Source: SZAS-103 sp964640525
Lineage (GTDB): Bacteria > Pseudomonadota > Gammaproteobacteria > Xanthomonadales > Xanthomonadaceae
DNA length: 64,000 nucleotides
NCBI GenBank assembly: GCA_964640525.1
Contig: CAZXGS010000006.1
Span: forward strand, 30,475 to 94,474
Direction: 5' to 3'
The number at the start of each line of letters is the position of its first letter. Position 1 is the first letter of the stretch. A program made the position numbers and the translations under genes. Below, piece by piece: positions 63,928 to 64,000 of this stretch. The notes below the pieces were generated by a model, which was not told the origin of the DNA, ran no database searches, and saw only the letters and a program-made list of their open reading frames with translations.

Positions 63928-64000
63928 GTCGATCGTGGTGAGCCTGTCGAAACGTCCGTTCCTGGTGAGCCAGTCGAAATATCCGTTCGTGGTGAGCCTG
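63928..64000. repeat. 27-bp tandem repeat at window end
   Basis: Units begin at 63931, 63958 and 63985, each GTTCGTGGTGAGCCTGTCGA-like followed by AAxxTCC; unit 2 has CCTGG and CCAG changes. Same family as 24789, 34189 and 39313; the array probably continues beyond the window. Confidence 0.85.

Noticed and set aside
63928..64000. CRISPR-like array at the window end
   Set aside because: 27-bp units directly abut with no spacers; they belong to the interspersed repeat family.

Overview
The window is one high-GC bacterial chromosome segment, most likely from the Xanthomonadaceae (Luteimonas/Lysobacter/Xanthomonas relatives). Three things support this: an O-antigen export locus lying between etfBA and the metB-type gene, as in Xanthomonas; the gene order of the aa3-type cytochrome oxidase cluster; and several families of short interspersed repeats. 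No RNA gene, insertion sequence or CRISPR array was recognised. Genus-level placement is inference.

Positions 26-7740 (all minus strand) hold the most unusual part. Transcription would run: a membrane diguanylate cyclase (DGC3), a methyltransferase that closely resembles the peptide-backbone alpha-N-methyltransferase of borosin RiPPs, a translationally coupled GNAT acetyltransferase, a 94-aa precursor-like peptide, DGC2, a second 92-aa precursor-like peptide, and DGC1. The two small proteins match each other without gaps over 77 residues. They share the helical leader layout of split-borosin precursors (GQ at 12-13, GD at 45-46), then a hydrophobic Cys-containing segment and an acidic tail. 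Each sits about 32 bp upstream of a cyclase. This looks like a split-borosin RiPP locus wired to c-di-GMP signalling, which I do not know as a described combination.

Positions 7890-21506: etfB-etfA, a two-subunit 3-oxoacid CoA-transferase, then a surface-polysaccharide cluster (epimerase, acyltransferase, a sulfotransferase/rhamnan-synthesis fusion, wzt, wzm) and the transsulfuration pair (CBS and cystathionine gamma-synthase/lyase). Positions 21507-27526: repeat arrays, sodB, grxD, a YciK-like SDR, marC, a second acyltransferase, a nonsense-mutated M15 peptidase and a decayed ORF.

Positions 27527-36697: complete aa3 oxidase biogenesis set (DUF2244, ctaC, ctaD, a 43-aa membrane protein, ctaG, ctaE, DUF2909, surf1, an SCO-like protein, ctaA, ctaB). 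Positions 36731-44611: dnaG, a frameshifted SEC-C protein, yqeY and rpsU, divergent from tsaD-folB-folK, then membrane proteins, a pteridine reductase and a DUF2147 protein. Positions 44756-50599: a MidA-type methyltransferase, a VanZ-like protein, cca, an NAD(P)-binding protein and a lytic transglycosylase. Positions 50810-63889: a TonB-dependent receptor, rppH, a hybrid histidine kinase paired with a degenerate GGDEF/EAL (FimX-like) regulator, hemJ, a DUF6776 protein, erpA, nudC and ampE. Repeats close the window.

Several single-base lesions (26192, about 38733, about 38590) could be real pseudogenization or assembly errors. All family assignments come from reading the sequence; no database search was run.
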